DNA from: Ichthyophis bannanicus
Lineage: Eukaryota > Chordata > Amphibia > Gymnophiona > Ichthyophiidae
Direction: 5' to 3'
Assembly (NCBI GenBank): GCA_033557465.1
Contig: CM066033.1
Span: 229,650,109-229,714,108, forward strand
Length of the DNA stretch: 64,000 nucleotides
Below the pieces are notes generated by a model, which was not told the origin of the DNA, made no database searches, and saw only the letters and a list, made by a program, of their open reading frames with translations. This document shows positions 53,831-64,000 of this stretch, in pieces. A program made the translations under genes and the position numbers. How positions within the stretch are numbered: position 1 is the stretch's first letter; each line of letters begins with the position of its first letter.

Positions 53831-54625
53831 ATCTAGGGAAACTTGAAGAATGGTTGAGAATTTGGCAGGCAGGATTTAATGCTAAAAAAAATGCAAGGTC
53901 ATGCATTTGGGCTGCAAAAACTCAAGGGAGCAGTATAGAATAGGGGATGAAGTACTTCAATATATAAAAGAAAAGCAGGTCCTGGAGCAATCGTATCGGA
54001 TGATTTTGAAGTGGCCAAACAGGTAGAAAAAGTTATGTCATAAGCCAGAAGGAAGCTTGAATGCATAAGGAGAGGAATGGCCAGCAGGAAAAAGGAGGCA
54101 ATATTGCCTTCACATAATTCTTTAATGAGACATCATTTGGAGTTCTGTGTACAATCCTGGAGATCACACCTTCAATATATAAACAGGATGGAGTCAATCC
54201 AGAGGGAAACTACTAAAATGGTCAGTGGTCTTTGTCATAAGACATATGGGGATAGACTTAAAGATCTTTAGAGGAAAGGCGGGAAGGTGGAGATATGATA
54301 GAGATATTTAAATACCCTTGTGGTATAAATGCACAGGACATGGTCCTCTACCAGTTGAACGGAAGCTCTGGAATGAGAGATCATAGGATGACAGTGAAAG
54401 GGGATAGACTCAGGAATAATCTGAGGAAATATTTCTTTACAAAAAGGGTGGCAGATGCATGGAATAGTGGTGGAGGTGAGAACTATGCAGTATGAAGTCA
54501 AGAAAACACGGGATAAATGCAGAGGGTCTCTGAGGGAGAGGAAGGGATTATAGAACCTAATAGTTCTCATGGATGGGAAGACCGGATAAGCATATAATCT
54601 TAATCTGCCATCATTTTCTATGTTT
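53831..54625 (+). pseudogene. CR1 LINE block 4 (RT C-terminus and 3' end)
   Basis: After the hAT duplication the CR1 resumes with a frame equivalent to LEEWLRIWQAGFNA, then MIEIFKYPCGIN, RDHRMTVKGDRLRNNLRKYFFTKRVADAWNS, the typical C-terminus. The element ends near gccatcattttctatgttta, as CR1 3' ends do. It completes the single CR1 copy begun at 29,715. Confidence 0.8.
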
Positions 54626-54689
54626 AATGTAAGAGAATTTGAAAAGAAACTTTCTGTAGAGCAAAAGCTCATAACAGGTACATTTGAAA

Positions 54690-56290
54690 CAAGCTACCTG
54701 TGATGAAGTCTTTTAGAGCATTAGATGATCATGGGGTAAAAAAGACAATAGCGAACCGACTAAACAAATTTGTTTCATTCTTTACTGAAGAAGAAATGGT
54801 ATCTAATGGTGGTGATTCACTGGAACTAAAACAAATCTCAGTGAACCAGGGATATGTAATTAGCCAAACTGACAAAATAAGAGCAGCAAATAACCTAGAC
54901 CAGATGGTATACACCCACAGTGCTCTCATATTTCAATACAATGGTCTATGGCACCTGAAAATTGGAAGGTGGCCAATGTAATATCAGTGAGGCTGACATC
55001 AATGTCAGGTAAAATAGTAGAAACTATAATAAAGACACAATTACTGAACACATAGATAGACATGGTTTAATGGGACAAAGTCAACATGGATTCAGCCAAG
55101 GAAAATCTTGCCTTACCAACTCTTCCATTTTTTTGAAAGCATGAATAAAAATTTGGATAAAAGTAAGTCAGTTGATGTGCAGCCCAATTCCGGAAGGGGC
55201 ACCATTGGGCACTCTGGACTGCCCCATGCAGGACAGGCCCATTTGGACCCGATTCTGAAACACGGGTGCAAAACTTTCCCATGTCTGTAAGAATCGGGTC
55301 TGAGGACAGTGCTCCTCCTGCAGCCAGTGCTTATTCCTAGGGATGTCCTCCCCGCGACTCCATCTGCCTACAGCCCCAGACCCCAAGTCCCTGACACTAA
55401 CTCTGACAGGGGCTGCTGGGGCCAGGATCGGGTGTCACAGTGCTCTTGTGTGGGGGCTCCTGGGCTCTGGTGGGGCTGCCGGCAACCTTTGGAGGATGCC
55501 TCACTCTTACTCCACCTCAGAGGTGGTATAAGCAGGCGTCCCCCCGCTGACCCCTGGATGTACAGGGCCAAGAGCAGAATCAGCCCTGTACTTCCAGGGG
55601 GCAGTCCTGCCTACACCCCTCCCACTCTTTGCCCTGTCACGCCTCATCCCCCCCAGCATGCACAATGGCACTGTGCATGCAGTGGGAGATAGAGACAGAA
55701 TACCGGCAAGGCGGATAGCGGGGCTGCACATCCTGGCTGTTTGCCTCATAGAATAAGGCCCATAGTGCATCTGGATTTTCAGAAAGTCTTTGACAAAGTT
55801 CCTCATGAAAGACTCTTGAGGAAATTAAAAAGCTATGGCTATGGCCTATTATGGATAATGAGCAGATTAAAGAGAAACCAGAGAATAGGCTTAAAGGGCC
55901 AATTTTCTGAATGGAGGTAGGAAGACAGTGGACTAATCCATCTGTACTAGGAATAATGCTTTTTAACATATTTATAAATGATCTGAACATGAAATTAACA
56001 AGTGAGGTCATTAACTTTACAGATGACATCCAATTATTCAACGTTGTTAAACTGCATATGGATTCTGAGAAATTGCAGGAAGAACTTGTGAAACTAGGAG
56101 ACTTGGCATCCAAATGTCAGATGAAATTTAATGTGGAGAAGGGCAGAGCGATGCCTATAGGGAAGAACTACCCAAATTCTAGCTACACAATGCTAGGTTC
56201 CACATTATTTATTTATTTAGCAGGTTTTATATACCGCTTTAAGAATCATAACTCAGTAAAAGGATCTAGGCCTCATCCTGGATGTTAAAA
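54690..56290 (+). pseudogene. Second CR1-like LINE copy, split
   Basis: Frames give RANNLDQMVYTHSALIFQ, a region before the RT fingers, then VHLDFQKVFDKVPHERLLRKL and a decayed catalytic block (tttacagatgacatccaattat, encoding FTDDIQLF). Stops and frameshifts are frequent. A GC-rich palindromic repeat (about 55,165-55,765) and a small tatttatttatttagcagg tail insertion (about 56,205-56,245) interrupt it. Confidence 0.75.
55165..55765. repeat. GC-rich palindromic repeat, copy 2
   Basis: Phrases shared with copies 1 and 3 include cccgattctga, tccacctcagaggtgg, acccctggatgtacagggcc and cagccctgtacttccaggg, with local palindromes. It is inserted between the two parts of the CR1 RT sequence, implying it is a transposed unit, but I could not define a target duplication. 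Confidence 0.65.
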
Positions 56291-56524
56291 TTGTCTGCCC
56301 AGTGAAGCTCTGTTCTGCCTGAAGCTATTGCCTGTGATTTTGGGAGTCCTGGTCACCACAGGGAGGAGAACTGCACCATCAGTGTCATTCCCTGCTGGGT
56401 TTAAATTGCCAGCTCTCCCCGGGACGTGGCCACAGGCGTGTGAAGGGGCGTGTCCAAAGGGGCATGTTCTTCCCCTTTGGAGCCCCTGCAGAGTCTGGAG
56501 TAGTTGAAACGGCTTGAGGCTACT

Positions 56525-57680
56525 GATGGGTAAAAGGAAAAAGAAGATTTTGCTGCTGTTAAAGCGGTTAAGGTTGTGGGCCCAATGGATTGCCAGCTTC
56601 AGTTGGTGACACCGGAGGGAGCTACAGTGGATATGGATTTGTCTTCAGGAACTGTGAGTATGCCTTCAGACTTTTCTCCCTCCTTATTGGAGGATTTAAC
56701 CCCACCCAGTCATATTGGAATGACTATGGAGGTGGACAGTTCCCCTGGCGATGTTGCAGAGGTAAGCGTTGGGCCTTAGTCTACTCTGCCAGATAATCCT
56801 GTGTTGGCTGGATCTTCTTCATTAGTTACTATGGTGAAAATACCTTCTCCATTTACTTATTCTTCTGATACTCTAATGGTGCTTGTCCCTAAGTGACAGC
56901 TGGGAGGTGGTGAAACACACTGAAGTTTCTCTGCGGTCATCCCTTGCAGATATCTCGTGGTTTTCTGTTGAGGTGGTGAAGAAGATGACTGATCAAGATA
57001 TTAAGATTGCAGAATGTAAAACATCTTTGGTTAAATCAGGGGGTCGATATGATTTGGCCCAAGCCTCTCTCTCATCTTTTATATGGAATAATATGGCAAT
57101 TCATCACCAGATTGAGGCTTTGGAGAATCAAGTTTGGGCTAAAAATTGGTGACTCATCAATTTTCCATGCATGCATTATTTGTCCCCTCTTATTCTTTTT
57201 TGTAAGTACCTTCAAGAGATTTTATTGATTATTGATGTGGATGCAATTAAAGTTTATAATATTTACTATATTCCACGAGAGGTTAAGAGAGAGGGACAGA
57301 CGGAGGAAGAATTTGTACTTCTCTCTCCGTCTGAAACTCTAGATTTTCATCCTTTCTAGAGTCTTCGTCAGATGCCATTTCTACTCAGGCTACGTTAGTT
57401 GTCTCTCTTCTATGAGTGATAAAAATATGATAATGAGATTATATTTTATGAAGAGGAATGTTGAATTTTGTGTTAATGCTGTACAGATTTTTCCTGATGT
57501 GTGTAAAGCTACTCAGAGACGTAGGAAAGCTTTTTTGAATTTAAATCCTTATGTTTTGGCCCTTGGGGCCTCTTCTTTTTCCCTTAAATACCCTTGTAAA
57601 TGTGTGGTAGTATTTCATGGAAATAAATATGTTTTTTTATGATTCTGATCAACTTGAGGCTGTTCTGGCAGGGAAACAAA
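56525..57680 (+). pseudogene. Decayed L1-type ORF1 fragment, copy 2
   Basis: It parallels the 2,960-3,955 fragment: KAVKVVGPMDCQLQLVTPEG at the N-terminus, a decayed coiled-coil/RRM region, then DKNMIMRLYFMKRNVEF, VQIFPDVCKATQRRRKAFL and YPCKCVVVFHGNKYVF, which is the C-terminal domain of L1 ORF1p. Frameshifts separate the parts. This copy preserves the C-terminal domain better than the first. Confidence 0.75.
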
Positions 57681-57944
57681 GTGAGTGAGTTTTTGTTTCT
57701 TTCTTCTAATGCTTGGTATGTCTATCAGGTTTTGTTAATGAGAGTTTGTAATGTTATCAGGGTCCCAAATGCAGAGTTGTTTATTTTATGTGACTTTATT
57801 ACTTTATTGTACTACAGACTTTTCTCTTGATGTGGACTGGTGTTTGTTACTTTTCTTACTTTATTATTTACTAAAGAATGTTTGAAACTGAAAAGAAAAT
57901 TGCCCAATGAATAGCAGAGGACAAAAATGCAAACATAATGTTAG

Positions 57945-58635
57945 AAATTAGGAAAAGGATATGGAATTAAACAAAGAATTTTGCAGTGCCTCCGTATAGT
58001 TCCATGAGTATTGTGTGCAATTTTGGTTGCCACATCTCAAAAAAGATATAGCGGAATTAGAAAAGATACAGAGAAGGGTGATCAAAATGATTAAAGGGAT
58101 AGAATGATTCTCCTATAAAAAAAGACTAAAGAGGTGAGGGCTCTTCAGCTTGGAGGGGAGATATGCTAGAGGTCTATAAAATCCTGAGTCTTGTGGAACA
58201 GGTAAATGCAAATTGATTGTTTACTCTTACAAAAAGGACAGACAATAGGGGGCATACCTTGAGGTTACAAAGTGGTATTTTTAGAACAAATCTGAGAAAT
58301 CTTAGAAGTGTTGACAGGCGGTTTATACAACTTTTAAATTAATACGTTAAATAAATATTTGTTCTCTCAATAGATTGTTAAGCTTTGGAACTCATTACCG
58401 GAGCTAGTGGTAAAAACACTTCGCATAGCTGGGTTTAAAATAAGGCTGGAAAATTCCAGAAGGAAAAGTTCACAAACTGTTAGTAAGATAGATCTGGAGA
58501 AAGCCACTGCTTATTCCTAGGGATAGATAGTGTAGAACCTGGCTACTTGTGACCTGGATTGGCCACTGTTGGAAACAGGATACTGGGCTTGATGGACCTT
58601 TGATCTGACCTAGTCTGGTAATTCTTATGTTTTTA
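57945..58635 (+). pseudogene. CR1 LINE C-terminus and 3' end
   Basis: The sequence runs through a frame equivalent to the RT thumb and tail (ttggttgccacatctcaaaa, gagaagggtgatcaaaatga), to the terminus ggatactgggcttgatggac ... ctggtaattcttatgttttt. This is the complement of the minus-strand CR1 ends at 7.2 and 63.5 kb. It is 5'-truncated. Confidence 0.85.
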
Positions 58636-59770
58636 AGGAAAAGCTGCATTAACTGTAAGGTGCACACGCTACCGCTCCCTTATCTCTTTCCCTCATGTCA
58701 ATAAAATTTCTTTAGCTATGTTATGCAGAAAATAACATGTTAAATATTTAACGCTATGTTAACTGTTTTTAAGGTGTTGAAAATCATATGAAATATCTTC
58801 AAGGCTTAGTAAATAGACCTCTAATGTTTTTATTATCAACATATTGGTATCAGCTTATGTTTGTTTATATTGTGTCAGATGCAACAACACATCTTCTTTC
58901 AACATGATACAATATTAGGTTGTTCATTCCACAAGAATATGTACTATTTCTATTTTGTTATGCTTATATACCATTTATCTGACACATAGGTCACTAGAGA
59001 CTTCATTGCCATCTGGCTTTCTACCTAAAGCAGGTGTTCATCACAATTCTTAATAACGTATTACTAGAATTCAACTTACAAATAAAATGAGGGTAAGCAT
59101 ATGTAAACCATCTAGATTGCTCCTCTAGGTATTTGTTCACAATATTGTATCAATAATTATACATAATGCTAATATTTAATTGCTACCCCAATTATGCAGG
59201 TCAGGCTGGTGTCCCTTCGCACCATCATATCAGCTAAAAGGTCACATGAAGGAGCAAGTTAAAGGATTGGACATATTAAGGCAAAACATTAAGTTGCAAG
59301 GTGTAATAACCAGGCACCTAGTTTAAGGTAGCTAAAACATGCCTATTGTAAGTCTATTTTATGAAGAAAGTAGGCACATACAGTACTATTCTTTATAAAA
59401 TACTAGCATAAGTAACTGAAAACATGCCTTAATGTGAGGTATGATCATTGATAGCAGTCCTAAAGACTATAAATGGCCATGCCTAGTGACAAACGTTCTA
59501 ATGAGGGGCCCCAAGCAAAGTTTTGCTGAGGGCCCCCATTGTCACCCATTGTCACCCATCGCGGTGCCTCCCATTGTAGCACCCACTTTCCCCTTCCCTT
59601 CACGGCAAACTTATCTTCCTTTGTTTACCATGCTGCCTCGGCTCGAGGCCCAGCAGGTGTTCTTCTGGGGCTAAAGAAATGGAGGCAGTGTGGCAAACTA
59701 GTTAAAGTAAGTTGCCTTGCTGCCATTTGAGCCCCCTTCCTGCCTGCCCCCATCCCATCCACCCCCCCCC
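58636..59770. other. Gene-free stretch
   Basis: 59,300-59,420 resembles the ttttata-type dispersed repeat. 59,490-59,560 (gaggggccccaagcaaag ... gagggcccccattg) looks like a decayed hAT end. Nothing else was recognised. Confidence 0.4.
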
Positions 59771-59774
59771 CCCC

Positions 59775-60390
59775 TACATTGCAGAGGCTGCTTGGGTAGA
59801 GTTTACACACATACTGTAGGGGGTTATTCTGAGGCTGGTTCCTGCCCTGTATAACTTCCCCCATAGGTTGTGCGGGGACGTTATATGGGGGCGGGGAAGG
59901 GGCAGAGAATGGGCAGGTAGTGGGTGGTTGCCGGCCCTGGACATACAGGGCCGATTCTGATGTCGACCCTGTACATCCAGGGTTGGCGAAATGTCCCTGG
60001 ACATTTCTTTTAGTCTGCATCAGGGTGCGGAAGAGGCTGCGGGGGGGGAGGGGGGAGTTAATTCCCCACAGCCCAACCCTGGCCTTAGGAGGCCAGATCA
60101 GGGGTCGGGCTGTGGGGAGTTAACATTTGCAGCAGGCGGCCGGCTTTGCAGCTTTTAAATGGAGACACGGTGCCATGGCAATATGATGCCATGGCACCGC
60201 AGCTCCATTTAAAATCCCTGGCTGAATTAGCCGGGCAGTGCCTGTACATGCAGGCTGGGACTGAATCACAATCCTGGCCTGCACGTACAGGCCTGTTCAT
60301 GATTCTAATCCCGCAGAGCTAGACGTGCCCCGTGAGATCAGAATCACGATCTTCTTTGTACGTCCGGGTCAACCCAGACATGCTTAAATA
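59775..60390. repeat. GC-rich palindromic repeat, copy 3
   Basis: It contains ggacatacagggccgattct / ccctgtacatccagggttg, cagcccaaccctggcc / ggccagatcaggggtcgggc, and atggagacacggtgccatgg / ccatggcaccgcagctccat, palindromes like those in copy 1 but in inverted overall order. Confidence 0.65.
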
Positions 60391-61044
60391 ACTAAACTGT
60401 CCCTTTCAGGTGCCCACATGAAAGTAGGCACCTCCTTATGAAGGTGCCACTTGACGGCATATCTGCAGTATCTGCAAGAAGAAATTGCCCACACACATTG
60501 CACTAATTTGCAAAGTGAAAATATGCACATGCTTTCACTTTGAGAAGACAAAAAGGGTCTGTATACAGCTGCAAAGAAATCCGATGGTTAGTGTTTGTTT
60601 TAAACCATCGGCTACAGTTTTTAAATAGTCTACTAAGCAACATCAACCTCTACAGCTATACAGAGAGCAGCAATATTTAGCAGTTGTCCATATAGCTCAG
60701 CACCTTAAGTTATGACCGCTCTTTTGCTGGCCTCAATGAAACCACATTACTATACAGATGGCGGCCGATTATGGCTGCCATCTGTGTAGTAAGGAAAAAC
60801 GCCCTCACACCGCCTTCTCTCCAACCTGGCACTATATTGATAATGGCAGAATGGTCAGAGCCACTGAAAAATCACAGATTTATAGGTTTAGTGGCAGGCA
60901 CTATTTGTGTAAACCTCTTTGAATATCTCACCCAATTTGTGCATATATTTCCAATTCCCAGCCCCTACAAATGTTTCTCCCTACTATGAACGAAATGCAT
61001 AAATATTTCTACCCGAGTTTTGTTCCTAGAAGTTGTTCCTAGAA
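60391..61044. other. Gene-free stretch
   Basis: No element was recognised. A tandem pair of gttcctagaagtt units lies at about 61,022-61,048, at the 5' boundary of the L2-like LINE. Confidence 0.4.
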
Positions 61045-62003
61045 GTTTTTCAAAGAAACAATCACATTGTGCAACAATACGTACAACACGAAGAAGGAAA
61101 TTAGATATTTAGGAGTCATAATCGACAGCAAACTGAAAATGGAAAAACACCTCAGCAACACCAACAAAGCCATATTTCACAAGCTTAGAGTATTACGACC
61201 CCTACGGAATGTACTAGATCCATGCGACTTCCGTTCAGTTGCTCAAGCACTCATCATGCCTCACCTCGACTACTGTAACGCCATCTTACAGGGTCTACCA
61301 AAGAAAACGACCAACAGATTACAACTGGCACAACACGTAGCAGCAAGGATCATCATGAGAACAAGCGTCACCGAACATATTACACCTATATTGATGGAAC
61401 TACACTGGCTCCCAGTCTCTGCCAGGATCCAATACAAAACATTGGTAACGACATTCAAACTAATTCACAACCTAGCCCCTTCATTCCTTTCCACCCTGAT
61501 CACCTTGCAAACTAGCTCCAGAAGCAGGAGAACCATAAACGAAGACACACTTATAGTTCCAAACAGCATCAGACATGTAAAATCCAGTACTGGCCGCAGA
61601 GCATTCTCCTTCTCTGCCCCCACTTTATGGAACAACCTACCACATGAGATGAGAGCAACAAAAGACCTACTCGATTTCAGAAAAAAATTAAAAACTCACC
61701 TATTCAACTGCCACTATGGCCAGCTGTGAATCCAACAAGATGAAAAGAAACAAATAGCTGTTTGTCAAATGTAAATAGTTAAAGGATAATCGCTTTTGTA
61801 CATATGAATGATACCTACTGGAGGGCTATATCTAGACCCTGCGATGTGTGCTGTGTATTACCCCTCTTCTTCCTATCTATGCCCCAATCTTCCTGTCTTG
61901 ATTTTGTGACATATCCCAAAGACTTTAATCAAACCGCTTCTGATCGCTGGAAGTAGCGGTATATAAGTGTTTGCTAAATAAATAAAATAAATAAATAAAT
62001 ATA
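61045..62003 (+). mobile_element. L2-like LINE, 5'-truncated, with 3' tail
   Basis: It contains the ORF2 C-terminus, a 3' UTR and the terminus aaaccgcttctgatcgctgg ... agtagcggtatataagtg followed by (aaataaat)n. This terminus is the model for the tails on the SINEs at 0.85, 26.1 and 28.3 kb. Confidence 0.9.
61067..61729 (+). pseudogene. L2-like ORF2 C-terminal fragment, open 220 codons
   Basis: The frame is clean but lacks the endonuclease and RT catalytic core. It covers KEIRYLGVIIDSKLKMEKHL (the connection after the RT), MPHLDYCNAILQGLPKKTTNRLQL, AARIIMRTSVTEHITPILMELHWLPV and RRAFSFSAPTLWNNLPHEM, ending FRKKLKTHLFNC. The absence of stops suggests a fairly recent insertion. Not a functional gene by itself. 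Confidence 0.9.
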
Positions 62004-63000
62004 TGTATATGTTTTCATGTGCACAAATTACAGAAAAGTAACAATTTGGCAAAATAATGCATTATATTAAAACTGTGCAAACTGACTTACAAACATTTTG
62101 CACTTTTATAGTCTTTATTTTGCTCAGTTTCTAGATGTGATTGCAAGCATGCGCTCATGTCAAAAGTACTAACCGGTGAAAATTCAGCATTATTTTTCAT
62201 GTATAGATGTGTTCAGTATATTTTTGCAGTGTTTATACAGGCAAGCCATTTTGTATTTCTATAGGCTGGATTCATTTTTCTAAGCGGTCCAGGTCAGGCT
62301 TTCACGGCGCATTAGATCAGGCTGGCAGGAAGATTTCTTATGGCTGAAAGAGCTCGCCGGCATTGCCTATAACTCTTGACAACAAACCTGTAGCAATTAG
62401 AAGGCAGGTAAGTAGCCACCGAAGAAAGAAATCTGGCAGCCAGGTCAGAAACAGAAACCAAGCAAAGTTAATTGCCTTTTGGACCCGTCAGGTAAAACTG
62501 ACTCTGATTTAATCTGGCAGTATGTCACAAGAATAGTCTGGAAAAAATATTCAAGCCACATGGGAATTCTTAGGTATTCCAATATTTATTTGAAAAATAA
62601 AAAACAGCATACATTTCTTGGAAAGTTCTCTTCTTCTGCTTACATAGTGACACTGCATCATTTATAGTCAAACTCTAAATGGGGTTAACCTGAGGTCAGT
62701 AGTGATATCATTTCCTTTCTCTTAATAGCAGATGCATTTGCATGTGTAATTATCCTTATTCCTAGAGTTGAAATATTGCAGGCTGCTTATTTTCGTTTCT
62801 TGCATACTTCATATAGTTTATTGCTTACGGAAAATTTTATCGTGAAATTACTCTGGTAGTACTAAGTCACAAGATTTTCAACTCAACAGTTTCTACATAA
62901 TTTTCCTCTCTGACAGTCTCTTTCAGTCTAAATCTATTTTCATTTCACTTTTTTAAAGTCATTTAGCTCACTTCACCCCATGATTCTGGGCCTTTACTTA
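62004..63000. other. Gene-free stretch
   Basis: No repeat with recognisable ends and no ORF of note. This is one of the few stretches that may be unique sequence. Confidence 0.4.
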
Positions 63001-63434
63001 GGGGACTATTTACTAAAGTGCACTTCCAGTAGTGTGGGGTTCAGTGTGTGTCAAGTCTGCCACAGTAAAATGCCTACAGGTTGAAAATGTAGGAGCACTA
63101 AGAATTCCCTACTACCCCAGTAGCATAGGTTGGAGTGGAGATTGGGAGGTTCTGTGACTTTCACATCATACATGTCATGAGGTTTTGCGGTGCATGCTCT
63201 CCTGCAATGTTGCTCTTAGAGCGGGGGCACTTACCGTCACCTCAGTTCTAATTAAGTACACCCACTCTGATCTTGCCAAAAGTAACGAGCATGGGGATGG
63301 AGCACAACCCACACTAGCAAGATGAGGACATTCTACATACACCTCCATTTAATAGCACGGGCCGAGCGCCATCTTTGTGCTGGTTTTCATAGCTGATCAT
63401 GCACTACCCATGCAAATCTTAGTAAACATGCCCC
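63001..63434. mobile_element. TIR element, agtaaacatgcccc family
   Basis: The ends ggggactatttactaaagtg and cttagtaaacatgcccc form an imperfect inverted repeat like those at 15.7 and 20.8 kb. TA lies on both sides, but the third base differs (TTA on the left, TAG on the right), so superfamily assignment is uncertain. Confidence 0.65.
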
Positions 63435-63514
63435 TAGTGAATAGAGTTAGATATTTGGGATTTGCCAGGTACCACCATCGTCGAGCGCCATTCAAGTCAA
63501 ACAAATAGTTAAGA

Positions 63515-64000
63515 ACATAAGAATATAAGATATGCCATACTGGGTCAGACCAAGGTCCATCAAGCCCAATATCCTGTTTCCAACAGTGGCCAATCTAGGT
63601 CATACGTACCTAGCAATATCCCCAAGAGACACAGGTTCCACAATACTTGTATTGGGTCAAGCATTGATATCCTGGGTCCCTTTTTAATAATGGGTTATGG
63701 ACCTTTCCTCCAGGAACTTGTCCAAACCTTTTTTAAACCCAGCTACACTAACAGCCTTTACTACATCCTCCGGTAACAAATTCCAGAGTTGATCACACGT
63801 TGAGTGAAAAAATATTTTCTTTTATTTGTCTTAAATAGCTTACCCTGTAGTTTCATTACATGTCCCCTAGTCTTTCTATATTCTGATAGCATAAACAATC
63901 GATCTACGTTTATCCGTTCCACTTCATTCATTAATTTATAGACCTCTATCATATCTCCCCTCAGCCGTCTCTTTTCCAGGTTAAAGAGCCCTAACCTTTG
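63515..64000 (-). pseudogene. CR1 LINE 3' end, continues past the window
   Basis: The plus strand begins taagaacataagaatataag then ccatactgggtcagaccaag, the complement of the CR1 terminus. The minus-strand frame at 63,761-63,952 gives MIEVYKLMNEV ... KRKYFFTQRVINS, the CR1 ORF2 C-terminus. The element runs off the right edge of the window. Confidence 0.88.

Noticed and set aside
55907..56288. 125-codon frame as a gene
   Set aside because: It is a decayed CR1 reverse-transcriptase segment with a tail insertion.
1..64000. CRISPR arrays, operons or bacterial-type genes
   Set aside because: No regularly spaced repeats with unique spacers. The minisatellite is contiguous, and all coding sequence is eukaryotic transposon-derived.

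Overview
The window reads as vertebrate nuclear DNA made almost wholly of transposable elements. I found no convincing host exon, CpG-island gene start, rRNA gene or functional tRNA gene. CR1, L2-like, RTE-like and L1-like LINEs occur together with tRNA-derived SINEs, hAT and PIF/Harbinger-type elements and an LTR element with a SCAN-like capsid. That mix, and many short fold-back repeats with ends like TTAGGGCCCAATATTC or AGTAAACATGCCCC, suggests a large amphibian genome. A caecilian is my best guess, from general knowledge of such repeats rather than from a search.

Layout. 0-16 kb: old, degenerate DNA carrying SINEs, a CR1 3' end, a decayed L1 ORF1 fragment, and MITEs (several with TTA or TA target duplications). 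15.7-20.9 kb: a small MITE split by a 4.7 kb TIR element (TSD TTA). That element has no recognisable transposase but holds five tRNA-like modules and a 180-bp-arm inverted repeat. 21-29.7 kb: a hAT MITE, a 5'-truncated RTE-like LINE (minus strand), a perfect 43-bp-arm hairpin inside a 174 bp insertion, L2-like LINE pieces on both strands, SINEs and a GC-rich palindromic repeat.

29.7-54.6 kb is the centrepiece. One old CR1 copy has been split into four blocks by later arrivals whose target duplications can be read. A nearly full-length L1 (TSD gaaagctgtgcatact) entered the CR1. A Gmr1-like LTR retrotransposon (two 1.6 kb LTRs, TSD atac) then landed inside the left copy of the L1 target duplication. 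A 4.85 kb hAT transposon (TSD cctaccat) with an uninterrupted 833-codon transposase then landed in the end of the integrase-encoding region of the LTR element. Independently, an RTE-like LINE and a second, non-autonomous 2.8 kb hAT (TSD atctaggg) entered the same CR1. The two hATs have different ends but share about 0.8 kb of subterminal sequence and a G-rich minisatellite, which is much expanded in the second.

54.7-64 kb: another CR1 copy, a decayed L1 ORF1 fragment, CR1 3' ends on both strands, two more GC-rich palindromic repeats, an L2-like LINE with a clean 220-codon C-terminal ORF, and a TIR repeat.

Nothing here acts as a pathway. The relationships are parasitic: the SINEs carry tails resembling the L2-like LINE 3' end and were probably mobilised by it; the 2.8 kb hAT needs a transposase in trans; the LTR element lacks reverse transcriptase and would need a helper. 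Boundaries marked by target duplications were read base by base; boundaries of decayed elements are approximate.
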